Source of the DNA: Streptomyces lasiicapitis
GTDB lineage: Bacteria > Actinomycetota > Actinomycetes > Streptomycetales > Streptomycetaceae
Assembly: GCF_014646335.1 (NCBI RefSeq)
Contig: NZ_BMNG01000002.1
Location: forward strand, 248,001-312,000
DNA: 64,000 nt
Reading direction: 5' to 3'
Under the pieces are notes generated by a model that had not been told where the DNA came from, did no database searches, and saw nothing but the letters and a program-made list of their open reading frames with translations. Every line of letters starts with the position of its first letter. Within the stretch, counting starts at the first letter, position 1. The translations under genes were made by a program, and so were the position numbers. Positions 42,645 to 51,643 of the stretch are shown piece after piece.

Positions 42645-43664
42645 ATGGGCGCCGGAGCGGCGGTGGAGCTGACGGCTGGAGAGCGGCAGGTGCGGCTCTC
42701 CAGCCCCGACCGCGTGCTGTTCCCCGAGCGCGGCTTCACCAAGCGGGACCTCGCGGAGTACTTCATCGCCGTCGGCGACGGCATCGTGCGGGCGCTGCGC
42801 GACCGGCCGACCACCCTGGAGCGCTACCCGGAGGGCCTCGGCGGCGAGCACTTCTACCAGAAGCGCGCCCCGAAGAACCTGCCCGACTGGATCCCCACCG
42901 GCACCATCACCTTCCCCAGCGGCCGCACCGCCGACGAGATCTGCCCCACCGAGGTCGCCGCGGTCGTCTGGGCCGCCCAGTTCGGCACGTTCACCTTCCA
43001 CCCCTGGCCGGTCCGCCGCGCCGAGCCCGACCACCCCGACGAACTGCGCATCGACCTCGACCCCCAGCCCGGCACCGACTACGCCGACGCCGTCCGCGCC
43101 GCCCACGGACTCAAGGAGGTCCTGGACGACTTCGGGCTCCGCGGCTGGCCCAAGACCTCCGGCGGGCGCGGCATCCACGTCTTCGTGCCCATCGCGCCCA
43201 GGTGGACGTTCGTCGAGGTGCGCCGCGCCGCCATCGCCTGCGGGCGTGAACTGGAACGGCGCCATCCGGACGAGGTGACCACCGCGTGGTGGAAGGAGGA
43301 GCGCGGCGAGCGCATCTTCGTCGACTTCAACCAGACCGCCCGCGACCGCACCATCGCCTCCGCCTACTCGGTACGCGCACGCCCGCACGCCCCCGTCTCC
43401 GCGCCGCTGCGCTGGGACGAGATCGACGACGCCGTGCCCACCGACTTCGACATCGGCACCATGCCCGGGCGCTTCGCCGAGGTCGGCGACGTACACAAGG
43501 ACATGGACGAGCACGCCTTCTCCCTGGAGGGGCTCCTCGAACAGGCCGACCGCGATGAGCACGACCACGGGCTCGGGGACATGTCCTATCCGCCGGAGTA
43601 CCCGAAGATGCCGGGAGAGCCGAAGCGGGTCCAGCCGAGCCGCGCCCGGCACGACGACGACTGA
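42645..43664 (+). CDS. LigD-like NHEJ polymerase/primase
   Basis: A 339-residue archaeo-eukaryotic primase family polymerase as found in the LigD PolDom. LRIDLDPQPGTDYADAV (about 141-157) contains the catalytic Asp-x-Asp. WPKTSGGRGIHVFVPIAP (about 170-187) and RIFVDFNQTARDRTIASAYSVRARP (about 224-248) are the other conserved blocks. It fills gaps and adds ribonucleotides at DNA ends during repair. ATG 42645 is preferred to GTG 42600. Divergent pairing with ligC suggests that the two act together in a Ku-dependent or stand-alone repair route. Confidence 0.9.
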   Translation: MGAGAAVELTAGERQVRLSSPDRVLFPERGFTKRDLAEYFIAVGDGIVRALRDRPTTLERYPEGLGGEHFYQKRAPKNLPDWIPTGTITFPSGRTADEICPTEVAAVVWAAQFGTFTFHPWPVRRAEPDHPDELRIDLDPQPGTDYADAVRAAHGLKEVLDDFGLRGWPKTSGGRGIHVFVPIAPRWTFVEVRRAAIACGRELERRHPDEVTTAWWKEERGERIFVDFNQTARDRTIASAYSVRARPHAPVSAPLRWDEIDDAVPTDFDIGTMPGRFAEVGDVHKDMDEHAFSLEGLLEQADRDEHDHGLGDMSYPPEYPKMPGEPKRVQPSRARHDDD

Positions 43665-43722
43665 CGTGCGAAGGGCCCCTCTCCGCGTACGAAGAAGGGC
43701 CCCGCGCACAACTCACGTGCCG

Positions 43723-45957
43723 CTACAGCTCCTTGATCCGGATGTCCCGGTACGACACCACGTCCGTCACGCCATGGACCTGGAGCCCGACATAGCCGGA
43801 CGCGAAGCGGCGGCCGTCCGTGCCGGGGTCGTCGCCGCGCGGCGGCTCGAAGAGCTGGCCGCCGGAGTTGTCGAACTCGTTGAGCAGGACACCGTTGCGG
43901 TAGACCGAGTAGTGCTGGTCGACCACGCGGATCTCGTAGTCGTTCCAGGTGCCCTTGGGTGTCACGCCCGCGCCCGCGAGGCCGACGCGGTCGAAGCCGT
44001 ACACCGAGCCGGTCTTGTACATGTCGCCGTCAGGACGGTCGAGCACCTGCACCTCGTGGCCGTACTTGATGGCGACCCACTCCGGACGTGACTCCTCCGG
44101 GTGGTCGTGGATCTGCGGGAAGCGCACGAACACACCGGAGTTGGCGTTCCCGGCGGCCGGGGCGTCGTCGCGCCACTGGAGCTTCAGCGAGAAGTCGCCG
44201 TACTTGCGCTCGGGGAACCACAGCATGCCGAGCCCGTTCTTCGTGGTGCCCGAGGTCATCGATCCGTCGGTGTTCAGGCCGAACGAACCGCCGCCCACGT
44301 GCTGCCACTTGGCGAAGGACTTCTGCGTGCCGTCGAAGAGGTGACGGTAGCCCTCGGTCTGGCCCGGCTTGCCGATGCCCGACTGCTTCGCCGCCCTGTT
44401 GATCTTGTTGTACTCGCGCTGGTCGATCTCGGCGGTCTTCTTGAGGCGGTCCGTGACGGTCTTCACGTGCTTGAGGAACAGCGCGTGCGACGACCAGTCC
44501 TTCTCGTCCTCGATCAACTCGCCGATCCGGCAACGGTTGTTGGTCACCCGGTTCGGGATTCCTGTGTCGACGGTGCCGACGAACACCGTCAACCGCTCGT
44601 CGTATTCAGGGCAGTTGGGCCCGGGGACCCCACCGCCCTCGTCGATCGTGAACGCCACCGACTTCGCGGGCGCGGTGTTGCCCGCCTTGTCGCTCGCCCG
44701 GTACGCCACGGTGTGCCGCCCGACGCGGTCGACGACCACGGGCGCCGTGTACGCCACGTACGGACCGCCGTCCAGGGAGTACTCGACCTTGTCCACGCCC
44801 GAGCCGGAGTCGGTCGCGGTGACCGTCACCTTGGCCTTGCCGATGTAGGCGCCGTCGGAGTTCTTGTCGCCCTCGACCTTCGCCGAGGTCTCCGGCGGCG
44901 TCTTGTCCTCGGTCGGCGGCGCGACCACCGTGAACTCCACCGACTTCTCCGGGGCGACGTTGCCCGCCTTGTCGGAGGCGCGGTAGCGGACCTTGTGGCT
45001 GCCCACCTCGTGGACCATCACGGGTGTCGTGTACGGCTGCCAGTCGCCGTCACCGATCGCGTACTCGACCTTGTTGAGGCCCGAGCCCGCGTCGGACGCC
45101 GACACCGTCACCGTCGCCATGCCGAGGTACTGGCCCTGGCCGTTCTGCTCGCCGCTGACCGTCGCCGAGGTCTCCGGCGGCGTCTTGTCGTCGGTCGGCG
45201 GCGCGACGACCTTGAAGTCGACGGCCTTCTCCGCCGCCACGTTGCCCGCCTTGTCGGACGCCCGATAGCGGATCTTGTGCGTGCCGACCGTGTTCACGAC
45301 CACGGGCGCGGTGTACGGCTGCCAGGCGCCGTCGGCCCCGACCGCGTACTCGACCTTCTCGACGCCCGAGCCGCCGCTCTCGTCGGTCGCCGTCACCGTG
45401 ACGGTCGCCGAACCGACGTAAGCGCCGTCGGAGTTGGTCGCCCCGTCGACCTTCGCCTTCGTCTCCGGGGCGGTGGTGTCCTCGCCGCCGCCCTCGGTGA
45501 CGACCAGGATGCCCTGCATCGCGCCGTGGCCGGGGATGGTGCAGTAGTAGCGGTAGCGGCCCGGCTTGAGGGTGACCTCGGCCGTGTGCTTGCCGCCCTT
45601 GTCGTCGCCCGGGTTGGCGAGGATGTTCAGCGGGACGTCGTTGTTGTACTCCGGGTCGGAGACGTCGAACGTCAGCGTGTGCGGCATGCCGGTGGTGTTG
45701 CCGGTGGCCACGCTGTTCTCGAAGACGATCGTCGTCTTGCCCGCGACCGCCGTCGCCGGCGCGGACTTGTACTTGGTGATGTCGTTGTCGCCGGTCCAGG
45801 TGAGCGTCTGCTGCTGTGCGGCGAGCCCGCTGTTGTCGGGCCGCGCGCTCGCCGCCGACGTCAGGCCCACCGCCATGAGGAGCGCGGCGAGCAGCGCCGT
45901 CCAGACCCTGCCGCGGCGAGCGGATCCCACGGGTCTCATGGGTCTCACGGATCTCAT
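43723..45957 (-). CDS. Secreted cupredoxin-Ig-like repeat-DUF1080 fusion
   Basis: A 744-residue exported protein. Signal peptide 1-38. Residues 50-153 form a plastocyanin-like copper domain with ligands His93, Cys139, His144 and Met147. Three similar beta repeats of about 90 residues follow (about 160-250, 256-345, 351-438), each with VEYxxxxGxW(Y)xxYTxP and YRASDKAGNxA motifs (OmpL47/Ig-like). A linker of about 100 residues leads to a DUF1080 (3-keto-glycoside hydrolase, GH16-like fold) domain from about 535 to the end (HLFDGT..SGVFVRFP..NDYEIRVVDQHYSVYRNGV). It starts within the stop of the sorbosone dehydrogenase gene (ATGA). Confidence 0.87.
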   Translation of the reverse strand: MRSVRPMRPVGSARRGRVWTALLAALLMAVGLTSAASARPDNSGLAAQQQTLTWTGDNDITKYKSAPATAVAGKTTIVFENSVATGNTTGMPHTLTFDVSDPEYNNDVPLNILANPGDDKGGKHTAEVTLKPGRYRYYCTIPGHGAMQGILVVTEGGGEDTTAPETKAKVDGATNSDGAYVGSATVTVTATDESGGSGVEKVEYAVGADGAWQPYTAPVVVNTVGTHKIRYRASDKAGNVAAEKAVDFKVVAPPTDDKTPPETSATVSGEQNGQGQYLGMATVTVSASDAGSGLNKVEYAIGDGDWQPYTTPVMVHEVGSHKVRYRASDKAGNVAPEKSVEFTVVAPPTEDKTPPETSAKVEGDKNSDGAYIGKAKVTVTATDSGSGVDKVEYSLDGGPYVAYTAPVVVDRVGRHTVAYRASDKAGNTAPAKSVAFTIDEGGGVPGPNCPEYDERLTVFVGTVDTGIPNRVTNNRCRIGELIEDEKDWSSHALFLKHVKTVTDRLKKTAEIDQREYNKINRAAKQSGIGKPGQTEGYRHLFDGTQKSFAKWQHVGGGSFGLNTDGSMTSGTTKNGLGMLWFPERKYGDFSLKLQWRDDAPAAGNANSGVFVRFPQIHDHPEESRPEWVAIKYGHEVQVLDRPDGDMYKTGSVYGFDRVGLAGAGVTPKGTWNDYEIRVVDQHYSVYRNGVLLNEFDNSGGQLFEPPRGDDPGTDGRRFASGYVGLQVHGVTDVVSYRDIRIKEL

Positions 45958-48521
45958 CGTCCCGCCTTCCTCGCCAGGTCCGCCGCAGCCGGAGTGGCCG
46001 CACCGCCCTTGTACGTCACGCGCCACAGCGCCGACTTGGCGTCGGAGGTGAAGAAGCCGCGCCCGTAGTCGAGGACGTACAGCGAGCCGTCCGGCGCGAA
46101 CTTCCAGTCCATGAGGTTCTTGATGTTGTCGTTGCCCACCGGAATGATCTTCTTGAGCGATTCGGCGTGCACCGGCAGACCGCCCTTGCCGACCGTCTTG
46201 GGGTCGGTGAGCACCGCGTGCCGCGGCTGGTCGCCGTCGTAGAAGTCGCCGACGAACCACTTGCCGTCCCAGTACGACGGCCACTTGTCGGCGCTCGCGC
46301 TCGCCTCGTCGTAGCGGTAGACCGGGCCGTTCATCGTGGCCTGGCCGCCGCCCTTGAGCCACGGCAGGAGCTGCTTCTGCTCCTCGGGCTTGTAGCTGGG
46401 GACGCCGTTGGCGTCGCGCGGGTAGTCGATGCCGCCGCCCTGCGGCGAGTACCAGATGGTGTTGGGCTCGGCCGGCGGGATCTTCACCAGGCCGTCGTTG
46501 TTGGGCGATTCATTGCGCAGGTTCTTGCAGTCGTACCAGCCGAGCGGCTTGCTCGGGTCCGGCAGATTGCGGTCGCGGTAGGGCTGGTTGTTGCCCATGC
46601 AGTACGGCCAGCCGCGGTTGGAGGCGTGCGTGATCGCCGCGAACGTGTCGTACTTCGCCGGGCCCCAGGTCGTCGACGGCTGACCGGCGTCGGGGCCGAC
46701 CCAGCCCGCGTACAGCGTGTCGGTCTTCTTGTCGACGAAGATGCGCGCGGGGTTGCGGACGCCCATCACATAGATCTCGCCGCGCGTCTTGCCGCCGCCC
46801 TCGTCCGGCTCCTTGCCGGTGAAGAGGTTGCCTTCGGGCAGGGTGTACGTGCCGTCGGGCTCGGGGTGGATGCGCAGGATCTTGCCGTTGAGGTTGTTGG
46901 TGTTGCCCGCGGTGCGGCGGGCGTCGGCGAAGGAGACGCCCTTGAAGCTCGGCTGCGGGTTGTTGCCCGAGTAGCCGTCGCTGAAGCCGGAGGAGTTGTT
47001 GTCACCCGTCGCGATGTACAGGTTGCCCTTGGAGTCCCAGGACATCCCGCCGCCGGAGTGGCAGCAACTGTGCACCTGCACCGGCCACTTGAGCAGCACC
47101 TTCTCGCTGCTCGGGTCCAGCTTGTTGGTGGCCTGGTCGAGGGTGAAGCGGGAGATGTACCGCTCGGCCATGTGCGTGTCGCGGTTCAGCTGCGAGTGCG
47201 GCGTGTAGTGCAGATACACCCAGCCGTTCTGCGCGAACTTCGGGTCCAGCTCGATGCCGAGCAGCCCTTCCTCGACTTTGATCAGCTCGCCGCCGCCGCC
47301 CTTGTTGCCGAAGACGCTGAGCGCCCCGGCGAGCGTGACCTGCTTGGTCTTCGGGTCGTAGACGTGGATCTCGCCCTTGCCCTTGCCGATGTCGGGGTTG
47401 TTCCAGTCGGTGATCACGGGTTGCGAGGAGTCGGCGCCGCCGCGGCCGATGTAGAACACCCGGCCGTCGGGGGCCGTGACCAGGCCGTGCGGCTCGCCGA
47501 TCTGGTCGTTCTGGCCCGGCTTGTTGGGCTGGGTCAGGCGCTCGGCCTTGTAGTTCGCGTTGATGGTCGCCTTGCAGTCGGCGCGGGCGATGCGGGTCGT
47601 CCACAGCAGGGCGCCGCGCAGATGGCCGCGGAAGTCCGCCTCGTCGTAGGCGTCGGGCGTGCCGCCCATGCCGGTGTAGAAGGACCGGCCGCCGTCGTAG
47701 TCGCGGCACCAGGACACCGGGTGGTCCGCGCCGTTCGCGCCCTCACCCGGTTTGTACGTCGCCTCGCGCACGCGGGCCACGGTGTGCACGTTGCCCGACG
47801 GCCCCGACGGACCAGCCTCCCAGTTGAGCCACTTGTCGGGGCGCTTCCACTCCAGGGGAAGGTCCTTGGTGGCGGGGTTCTCGCGGTCGCCGACCTCGAC
47901 GGTGGCGCGCTGGACGGCGGTGGGGCTCGCGTCCTTGGGGCGGGCGCCGACCAGGCCGGTGAACCAGGACGAGTACGGTTCCGCGCGGGCCGCGTCGTGC
48001 AGGCCGAGGAAGCCGCCGCCGGCCTCCATGTAGGCCTCCAGGCCCGCCTCCTGCTCGGCGTCGAGCACATCGCCGCCGCCGGTCACGAACGTCACCGCGT
48101 TGAACTTGCCGAGCTTCTTGGCGTTGGTGAACACGGCCGGGTCGTCGGTGGCCGTGACCGTGAACTGCTGGTCGGCCGGGCCGGATTGGCCGATCTTCTC
48201 GATGGCGGCGATGGCCGCGTCCACGACCGGCGACTCGTCGCCGCCGGCGGCCGAGCCGTAGAAGGCGAGCACACGCACGTTCGCGCTGCCCGGGGGAGCA
48301 GGCAGCGCGCGTGACATCGTTGTCTTCATCGCCTCCGCGTCCGGGGGCGGTTCCGGGAAGGGCCGCGCGGTCGCAGCGGGGCCCGTGAGGAGGCCGGCGG
48401 CCACGGCCCCGGCGGCCAGGACCGCCGCCCAGGCGCGGCGTGTGGATCTGTGTCTGGTTCTGCCCAACCCTCGTACGGTTGGGGGCGTTTGATGCGGTTT
48501 CAGCCGCATGAGTACACCCAC
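45954..48521 (-). CDS. Secreted ThuA-sorbosone/glucose dehydrogenase fusion
   Basis: An 855-residue exported protein. A signal peptide with a membrane-like stretch ends at about 52. Residues 80-310 match the ThuA trehalose-utilisation fold (VRVLAFYGSA.., FVTGGGDVLDAEQEAGLEAYMEAGGGFLGLHDAA). Residues 335-830 form a six-bladed propeller of the glucose/sorbosone dehydrogenase family (GLLGIELDPKFAQNGWVYLHYTP, SCCHSGGGMSWDSKGNLYIATGDN, PDGSLYVLDYG), which can use PQQ. ATG 48509 is an alternative start. It forms a coupled operon with the cupredoxin-DUF1080 gene and faces the laccase gene. Confidence 0.87.
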   Translation of the reverse strand: MGVLMRLKPHQTPPTVRGLGRTRHRSTRRAWAAVLAAGAVAAGLLTGPAATARPFPEPPPDAEAMKTTMSRALPAPPGSANVRVLAFYGSAAGGDESPVVDAAIAAIEKIGQSGPADQQFTVTATDDPAVFTNAKKLGKFNAVTFVTGGGDVLDAEQEAGLEAYMEAGGGFLGLHDAARAEPYSSWFTGLVGARPKDASPTAVQRATVEVGDRENPATKDLPLEWKRPDKWLNWEAGPSGPSGNVHTVARVREATYKPGEGANGADHPVSWCRDYDGGRSFYTGMGGTPDAYDEADFRGHLRGALLWTTRIARADCKATINANYKAERLTQPNKPGQNDQIGEPHGLVTAPDGRVFYIGRGGADSSQPVITDWNNPDIGKGKGEIHVYDPKTKQVTLAGALSVFGNKGGGGELIKVEEGLLGIELDPKFAQNGWVYLHYTPHSQLNRDTHMAERYISRFTLDQATNKLDPSSEKVLLKWPVQVHSCCHSGGGMSWDSKGNLYIATGDNNSSGFSDGYSGNNPQPSFKGVSFADARRTAGNTNNLNGKILRIHPEPDGTYTLPEGNLFTGKEPDEGGGKTRGEIYVMGVRNPARIFVDKKTDTLYAGWVGPDAGQPSTTWGPAKYDTFAAITHASNRGWPYCMGNNQPYRDRNLPDPSKPLGWYDCKNLRNESPNNDGLVKIPPAEPNTIWYSPQGGGIDYPRDANGVPSYKPEEQKQLLPWLKGGGQATMNGPVYRYDEASASADKWPSYWDGKWFVGDFYDGDQPRHAVLTDPKTVGKGGLPVHAESLKKIIPVGNDNIKNLMDWKFAPDGSLYVLDYGRGFFTSDAKSALWRVTYKGGAATPAAADLARKAGR

Positions 48522-48565
48522 CCATCGTCGGTCACGGCTACGGCGAATACATCAACAGCACCGGA

Positions 48566-48625
48566 GAAGCTAGCCTCCTTGGAGGGCTGGCGCCGACGAA
48601 GCTAGCCCTCTTTTGACGGCTAGCC
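48566..48625. promoter_or_regulatory. Three GCTAGCC direct repeats in the redox-module promoter
   Basis: GAAGCTAGCC occurs at 48566-48575 and 48598-48607, and GGCTAGCC at 48618-48625. They lie in the 255-bp divergent region between the sorbosone dehydrogenase and laccase genes. GCTAGC is itself palindromic, so each copy could bind a dimer. A shared regulator of both directions is plausible. Confidence 0.5.
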
Positions 48626-48776
48626 AATAGCTACGACAGCACTTCACACGAACTTTGTCCTGCGTGTGGATAAACCGGAGCACTGCCGCTAGCGTGTGGC
48701 CGGAATCCGGTGCCTCGTGCGCCCCGGTCAGGTCCGTACGTAGCGTCAGTTTCCGTGCCTCAGTGGGGAGTTCGCC

Positions 48777-49859
48777 ATGGACAGACGGAGCTTCAACCGC
48801 CGGATGCTGGTCGGGGGAGCGGTTGCCACGGTCGGCGTGACATCGTTGTCCGCCATGGCGTCGGACTCCGCGGCCGACGCCCCCCGAGCGGTGGCGGATC
48901 CGCCGAAAACGGCCCCCGCGGGCGGCGAGGTGCGCCGGATCAAGATGTACGCGGAGAAGCTTCCCGACGGGCAGATGGGCTACGGCCTGGAGAAGGGCAA
49001 GGCCTCCATTCCCGGGCCGCTGCTCGAACTCAACGAAGGGGACACCCTGCACGTCGAGTTCGAGAACACCACGGACGTCGACGTCAGCCTGCACGTGCAC
49101 GGCATGGACTACGAGATCTCCAGCGACGGCACGAAGCACACCAAGTCGCAGGTGGCGCCCGGCGGCAAGCGCACCTACACGTGGCGCACGCACGCGCCGG
49201 GCCGCCGCAAGGACGGCACCTGGCGGCCCGGCACGGCGGGGTACTGGCACTACCACGACCACGTGGTCGGCACGGAGCACGGCACGGGTGGCGTCCGCAA
49301 GGGCCTGTACGGCGCGGTGATCGTGCGCCGCAAGGGCGACATCCTGCCCGACCAGACCTGCGTCATCGTCTTCAACGACATGATGATCAACAACAAGCCG
49401 GCCCACTCCGGCCCCGACTTCGAGGCCACCGTGGGCGATCGGGTCGAGTTCGTGTCGATCACCCACGGCGAGTACTACCACACGTTCCACATCCACGGTC
49501 ACCGCTGGGCCGACAACCGCACGGGCCTGCTCACCGGCCCCGACGACCCGAGCCAGGTCCTCGACGACAAGATCACCGGCCCCGGGGACTCCTTCGGTTT
49601 CCAGGTGATCGCGGGCGAGGGGGTGGGAGCGGGGGCGTGGATGTACCACTGCCATGTGCAGAGCCACTCGGACATGGGGATGGTGGGGCTGTTCCTGGTG
49701 AAGAAGCCGGATGGGACTATTCCGGATTATGAGCCGCATCATCCGCATGGGGCGAAGGGTGACGGCGGGGCGAAGGGTGGGTCTGAGGCGAAGGGTGGTT
49801 CTGAGGCCAAGGGTGACGCCGGGGCCAAGGGGGCCGGGTCGGATCACGCGCACCACTAG
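48777..49859 (+). CDS. Two-domain small laccase (SLAC-type multicopper oxidase)
   Basis: A 360-residue Tat-exported oxidase ([20 protein letters not shown]). Copper motifs are complete: [27 protein letters not shown] (about 239-248) and [13 protein letters not shown] (about 289-301). Two cupredoxin domains, rather than three, mark the bacterial SLAC type that works as a trimer and oxidises phenols at the cost of O2. The last 40 residues are a Gly/Ala/Lys/Ser repeat with terminal His, beyond the fold. It is divergent from the sorbosone dehydrogenase operon, suggesting joint use. Confidence 0.93.
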   Translation: MDRRSFNRRMLVGGAVATVGVTSLSAMASDSAADAPRAVADPPKTAPAGGEVRRIKMYAEKLPDGQMGYGLEKGKASIPGPLLELNEGDTLHVEFENTTDVDVSLHVHGMDYEISSDGTKHTKSQVAPGGKRTYTWRTHAPGRRKDGTWRPGTAGYWHYHDHVVGTEHGTGGVRKGLYGAVIVRRKGDILPDQTCVIVFNDMMINNKPAHSGPDFEATVGDRVEFVSITHGEYYHTFHIHGHRWADNRTGLLTGPDDPSQVLDDKITGPGDSFGFQVIAGEGVGAGAWMYHCHVQSHSDMGMVGLFLVKKPDGTIPDYEPHHPHGAKGDGGAKGGSEAKGGSEAKGDAGAKGAGSDHAHH

Positions 49860-49934
49860 TCGGCCCTTGCGCGCGCTCGGCGGCGTCCGTTGGCTTCAGT
49901 TGCCCGCTGTTGCCCGCCGCGCCGTTCGTTGCGG

Positions 49935-50921
49935 CTACGGCGTCAGCACGATCCTGCCGAAGACCTCGCCCGCGTCCATCTTGTGGTGTGCCAGCACGGC
50001 CTGGTCCAGCGGGAGCACCTCGTGCACCACCGCCTTGAGCTCACCCCGGGTCGCGGCGGCGAACTGTTCGCGCCGCACGGCGCGTTGGTCGGCCGCGGTG
50101 ACGGAGTCGGCGCTGAAGTAGGCGAAGGTCGGCGACTTCTGGAACGCGGCCATGAGCTTCGTGCCGAAGTCGGCGGGCGGCCAGCCTCCGACGACGCCGA
50201 CGGCGACCATGCGGCCGTTCGGATTGAGCCTGTCGAAGAACGAGGGCATGTCGGGGCCGGCGACGACGTCGACGATGACGTCGTAGCCCTCGGGGGCGTC
50301 GCCCGCGTCCCTGCCGTCGGTGGAGCGGACCGGGTTGCCGGAGCGGTCAAGTACGTGGCTCGCGCCCAGCCGGCGCAGCCGCTCGCCGCGTTCGGCGGAC
50401 GACGTGGTGACCGCCACCGCGGCGGCACCGCGCCGGGCGGCGAGCTGCACCGCCGCGATGCCGATGCTCCCGGCCGCACCACGTATCAGTACGGACTCCC
50501 CGGGCGCGAACCGGGCGTGGGCGAGCCCGTAGTGGGCGACGACTCCCGAGCTGCCGAGCGTCACCGCGTCGACGGCGGAGAGGTCCGCGGGAAGGGGAAC
50601 GATGTCGTGGACCTCGGCGATGGCCTGTTCGACATAGCCGCCGCCCCTGCCCGTGAATCCCCACACCCGTCGGCCGATCCACGAGCGGTCGACGCCCTCG
50701 CCGACCGCGGTGACGGTGCCCGCCACCTCGCTGCCCGGCACATGGCCCTCCTTGAAGCCGAGGGCCGACAGGGCCCCCTTTCTGATCACGACGTCGACGC
50801 CGCCGACGCCCATAGCCTCCGTCGCGATGAGCACCTGCCCGGCAGCGGGTGCCGGAGTCGGCAGATCCACCACTGCCAGACCTTCAGGGCCTCCGTACGT
50901 CCGGATCTCAATTGCCTTCAT
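49935..50921 (-). CDS. NADP-dependent quinone oxidoreductase (MDR superfamily)
   Basis: A 328-residue medium-chain reductase. MKAIEIRTYGGPEGLAVVDLP is the typical start, ESVLIRGAAGSIGIAAVQLAARRGA (about 143-167) is the cofactor loop, and the zinc Cys ligands are absent. It is divergent from a TetR gene across 85 bp with two dyads, so it is probably induced by a compound sensed by that regulator. ATG 50921 is preferred to ATG 51008, which would add 29 unconserved residues over the promoter. Confidence 0.85.
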   Translation of the reverse strand: MKAIEIRTYGGPEGLAVVDLPTPAPAAGQVLIATEAMGVGGVDVVIRKGALSALGFKEGHVPGSEVAGTVTAVGEGVDRSWIGRRVWGFTGRGGGYVEQAIAEVHDIVPLPADLSAVDAVTLGSSGVVAHYGLAHARFAPGESVLIRGAAGSIGIAAVQLAARRGAAAVAVTTSSAERGERLRRLGASHVLDRSGNPVRSTDGRDAGDAPEGYDVIVDVVAGPDMPSFFDRLNPNGRMVAVGVVGGWPPADFGTKLMAAFQKSPTFAYFSADSVTAADQRAVRREQFAAATRGELKAVVHEVLPLDQAVLAHHKMDAGEVFGRIVLTP

Positions 50922-50972
50922 GCCGTTCTCCACGTCCTCGTCGATGGCGGGCTGCCATGTCCGGACGCTAAC

Positions 50973-51000
50973 GGACGCCCCCGTCCACTTCGCTAAAGTG
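50973..51000. promoter_or_regulatory. Paired dyads, probable TetR operator
   Basis: GGACG-CCCC-CGTCC (50973-50986) is followed at once by CACTT-CGCTA-AAGTG (50986-51000), seven bases before the TetR start. Both are perfect dyads and lie between the divergent TetR and oxidoreductase genes, which they may control together. Confidence 0.6.
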
Positions 51001-51006
51001 AGAGAC

Positions 51007-51636
51007 ATGGCCGATCAATTGCCTCACGCGCTGCGTTCCGACGCGCTGGACAACCGCGATCGCATCCTCGACGCGGCCCGCAGGCTGTTCTCCACGGAGG
51101 GCCTGAAGGTGCCGATGCGGGAGATCGCCAGAGGAGCCGGGGTCGGACCCGCGACTCTGTACCGCCGCTTCCCGACCAAGCAGGCGCTGGTGGCGGCGGT
51201 CTTCGCCGACCAGGTGCGCGAGTGCCGTGCCATCGTCGAGGAAGGGTGCTCCGATCCCGATCCATGGCACGGCTTCTGCCTGTTGATCGAGAAGACCTGC
51301 GAGATGCACGCCCGTGACCGGGGCTTCACCGAAGCCTTTCTGACGGCGTATCCGGGGGCGACGGAGATCGCCGAGGAGCGTGCCTTCGCCATGAAGGCAG
51401 TCGGTGAACTCGCCCAGCGGGCCATGGAGTCGGGGCGGCTGCGCCCCGACTTCGTCCTGGACGACATCCTCCTGATGCTCATGGGCAACTGCGGGATCCG
51501 CGTGGCGTCACCCGCCGCGCAGGTCGCGGCCGCCCGACGGTTCGCGGCCTACGTGATCCAGGCGTTCGAGGCCCGCCCCCAGCAGGCCCCGCTGTCGGCG
51601 CCGGTCCGGCTGACGTCCCCGGCAGCCATGGGATGA
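51007..51636 (+). CDS. TetR family regulator
   Basis: A 209-residue repressor. DRILDAARRLFSTEGLKVPMREIARGAGVGPATLYRRFPTK, in parts, spans the helix-turn-helix at about 17-57. The C-terminal domain resembles the SCO-type TetR_C group (ARDRGFTEAFLTAYPG). The adjacent divergent oxidoreductase is the likely target. The ligand is unknown. GTGAGAGAC before the ATG is a weak ribosome site. Confidence 0.85.
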   Translation: MADQLPHALRSDALDNRDRILDAARRLFSTEGLKVPMREIARGAGVGPATLYRRFPTKQALVAAVFADQVRECRAIVEEGCSDPDPWHGFCLLIEKTCEMHARDRGFTEAFLTAYPGATEIAEERAFAMKAVGELAQRAMESGRLRPDFVLDDILLMLMGNCGIRVASPAAQVAAARRFAAYVIQAFEARPQQAPLSAPVRLTSPAAMG

Positions 51637-51643
51637 GCCGCAG

